From Bdellovibrio sp. (lineage in GTDB: Bacteria > Bdellovibrionota > Bdellovibrionia > Bdellovibrionales > Bdellovibrionaceae), in assembly GCA_003176075.1 (NCBI GenBank), contig PSRN01000236.1, forward strand, positions 1 to 5,808: 5,808 bases of DNA, written 5' to 3'. The stretch's first letter is position 1. Every line of letters begins with the position of its first letter. The position numbers and the translations under genes are program-made. Below the pieces are notes generated by a model. It ran no database searches. It saw only the letters and a list, made by a program, of their open reading frames with translations, and was not told the origin of the DNA. Below are positions 5,477 through 5,808 of this stretch, piece by piece.

Positions 5477-5808
5477 ATGAGCGAAGAACCAAGTCGTTGC
5501 CTTCGGCAACTCCGCAAACCGCTGGTTTTCAGTTTCAGATTTCTTTTCCTTTCGCTCAGCGTGGCCGGCACTGCGGAGCCGCCAAGGGAGGTTCGCCCGG
5601 CTCTGCGGAGCCGCCGAAGGCGGCGACTTGGGTTACTCCTGTCGAAGGCAGCGACCCGGGGAGCCGCCACAGGTATTATCGCATGTGCGGTTTTTGTTCT
5701 GGCGCTGTTCGAAACCTCATCCGCCCAGGTGCTCCCCCAAAAACAATGGCGCCGCATGCGCCTCGATCACTTTGAATTGGTCTATGATGCGGATCATCAG
5801 GAGCTGGC
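5477..5808 (+). CDS. Exported protein of unknown function, N-terminal part, runs off the right edge
   Basis: The frame is open from ATG at 5477 to the edge (110 complete codons). AGGGAG at 5468-5473 precedes the ATG by only 3 bases, closer than ideal. The N-terminus is odd. Residues 1-33 look like a signal peptide (basic start, hydrophobic LVFSFRFLFLSLSVAGTA). They are followed by an Arg-rich stretch with five consecutive arginines (46-50), then a second hydrophobic segment, GIIACAVFVLALFETSSA (66-83), ending in a plausible signal-peptidase site before Q84. The mature part begins VLPQKQWRRMRLDHFELVYD. A HFELVYD-type opening reminds me of large secreted proteins with TolB-like or peptidase-MA-like domains, but too little is visible to assign a function. 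The Arg-rich part is encoded by palindromic repeat DNA (see 5604-5631). The only later in-frame start before the second hydrophobic segment is GTG at 5561, with no good ribosome site. Confidence 0.6.
   Translation, partial: MSEEPSRCLRQLRKPLVFSFRFLFLSLSVAGTAEPPREVRPALRSRRRRRLGLLLSKAATRGAATGIIACAVFVLALFETSSAQVLPQKQWRRMRLDHFELVYDADHQEL
5489..5516 (-). repeat. REP-like palindromic repeat, copy A (inverted)
   Basis: Read on the minus strand, these 28 bases start TGCGGAGTT, contain a perfect hairpin (5496-5510, arms GTTGCC and GGCAAC, loop TTC on the plus strand), and end CGACTTGG. Copy B at 5604-5631 is identical at 24 of 28 positions in the opposite orientation. The four differences are two base pairs of the stem changed on both sides (TT/AA here, CC/GG in B). 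Confidence 0.7.
5571..5583 (+). repeat. Partial third copy of the repeat (13 bases)
   Basis: CTGCGGAGCCGCC at 5571-5583 recurs exactly at 5603-5615 as the left half of copy B, 32 bases away. After these bases the two diverge (AAGGGAGG here, GAAGGCGG in B), so this copy has a degenerate or truncated palindrome. A fourth fragment, at 5641-5655, matches the right half of B (5613-5627) at 13 of 15 positions. Confidence 0.6.
5604..5631 (+). repeat. REP-like palindromic repeat, copy B (direct)
   Basis: Starts TGCGGAGCC, contains a perfect hairpin at 5610-5624 (arms GCCGCC and GGCGGC, loop GAA) and ends CGACTTGG. With copy A it bounds a 143-base interval (5489-5631) as inverted terminal repeats, a layout like BIME or small MITE elements. 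Read in the frame of the surrounding gene, it encodes the segment with five consecutive arginines. Confidence 0.7.

Noticed and set aside
5371..5757. 128-codon minus-strand frame upstream of pal
   Set aside because: It overlaps the pal start and promoter in another frame, is Arg-rich because of the repeat DNA, and shows no domain; the plus-strand frame has signal-peptide character instead.

Overview
The window looks like chromosomal DNA of a Gram-negative bacterium. A Pal-type OmpA-family lipoprotein, a CpoB/YbgF-like lipoprotein and a third small lipoprotein imply an outer membrane with a Tol-Pal-like system. The gene mix (DUF4398-type lipoprotein, lipidated CpoB-like protein, compact HAMP membrane protein) and the protein style suggest a Bdellovibrionota or other former-deltaproteobacterial lineage. 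That placement is inference from remembered family resemblance, not a search result.

Layout from left to right. Bases 1-618 (minus) hold the N-terminal 206 codons of a ChrA-family transporter whose 3' end lies outside the window. It is divergent from a HAMP-domain two-pass membrane protein at 737-1402 (plus). That gene ends only 6 bases from the end of smpB, which faces it on the minus strand. From 5386 down to 1409 the minus strand is filled by six tightly packed genes, in transcription order: pal, a DUF4398-like lipoprotein gene, a cpoB-like gene, tsaD, rsmA and smpB. Gaps are 8 and 5 bases, overlaps are 17, 4 and 4 bases, and no internal terminator is visible, so they read as one operon. 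A good sigma70-like promoter (TTGACA, 17 bases, AAAAAT) lies just upstream of pal at 5416-5444. From 5477 to the right edge an open plus-strand frame begins, apparently an exported protein of unknown function.

The operon has two halves. The first three genes encode lipoproteins linking outer membrane and peptidoglycan. The last three encode translation-quality factors: t6A modification of tRNA, 16S rRNA dimethylation, and the tmRNA partner that rescues stalled ribosomes. No tolQ, tolR, tolA or tolB is in the window.

Most of the window is ordinary housekeeping DNA, and I see no new defence or mobile system. The most unusual part is 5489-5655, the 5' end of the rightmost reading frame. Two inverted copies of a 28-base palindromic (REP-like) repeat differ only at paired stem positions. 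They are accompanied by partial copies, and the reading frame runs through them, encoding five consecutive arginines between two signal-peptide-like hydrophobic stretches.
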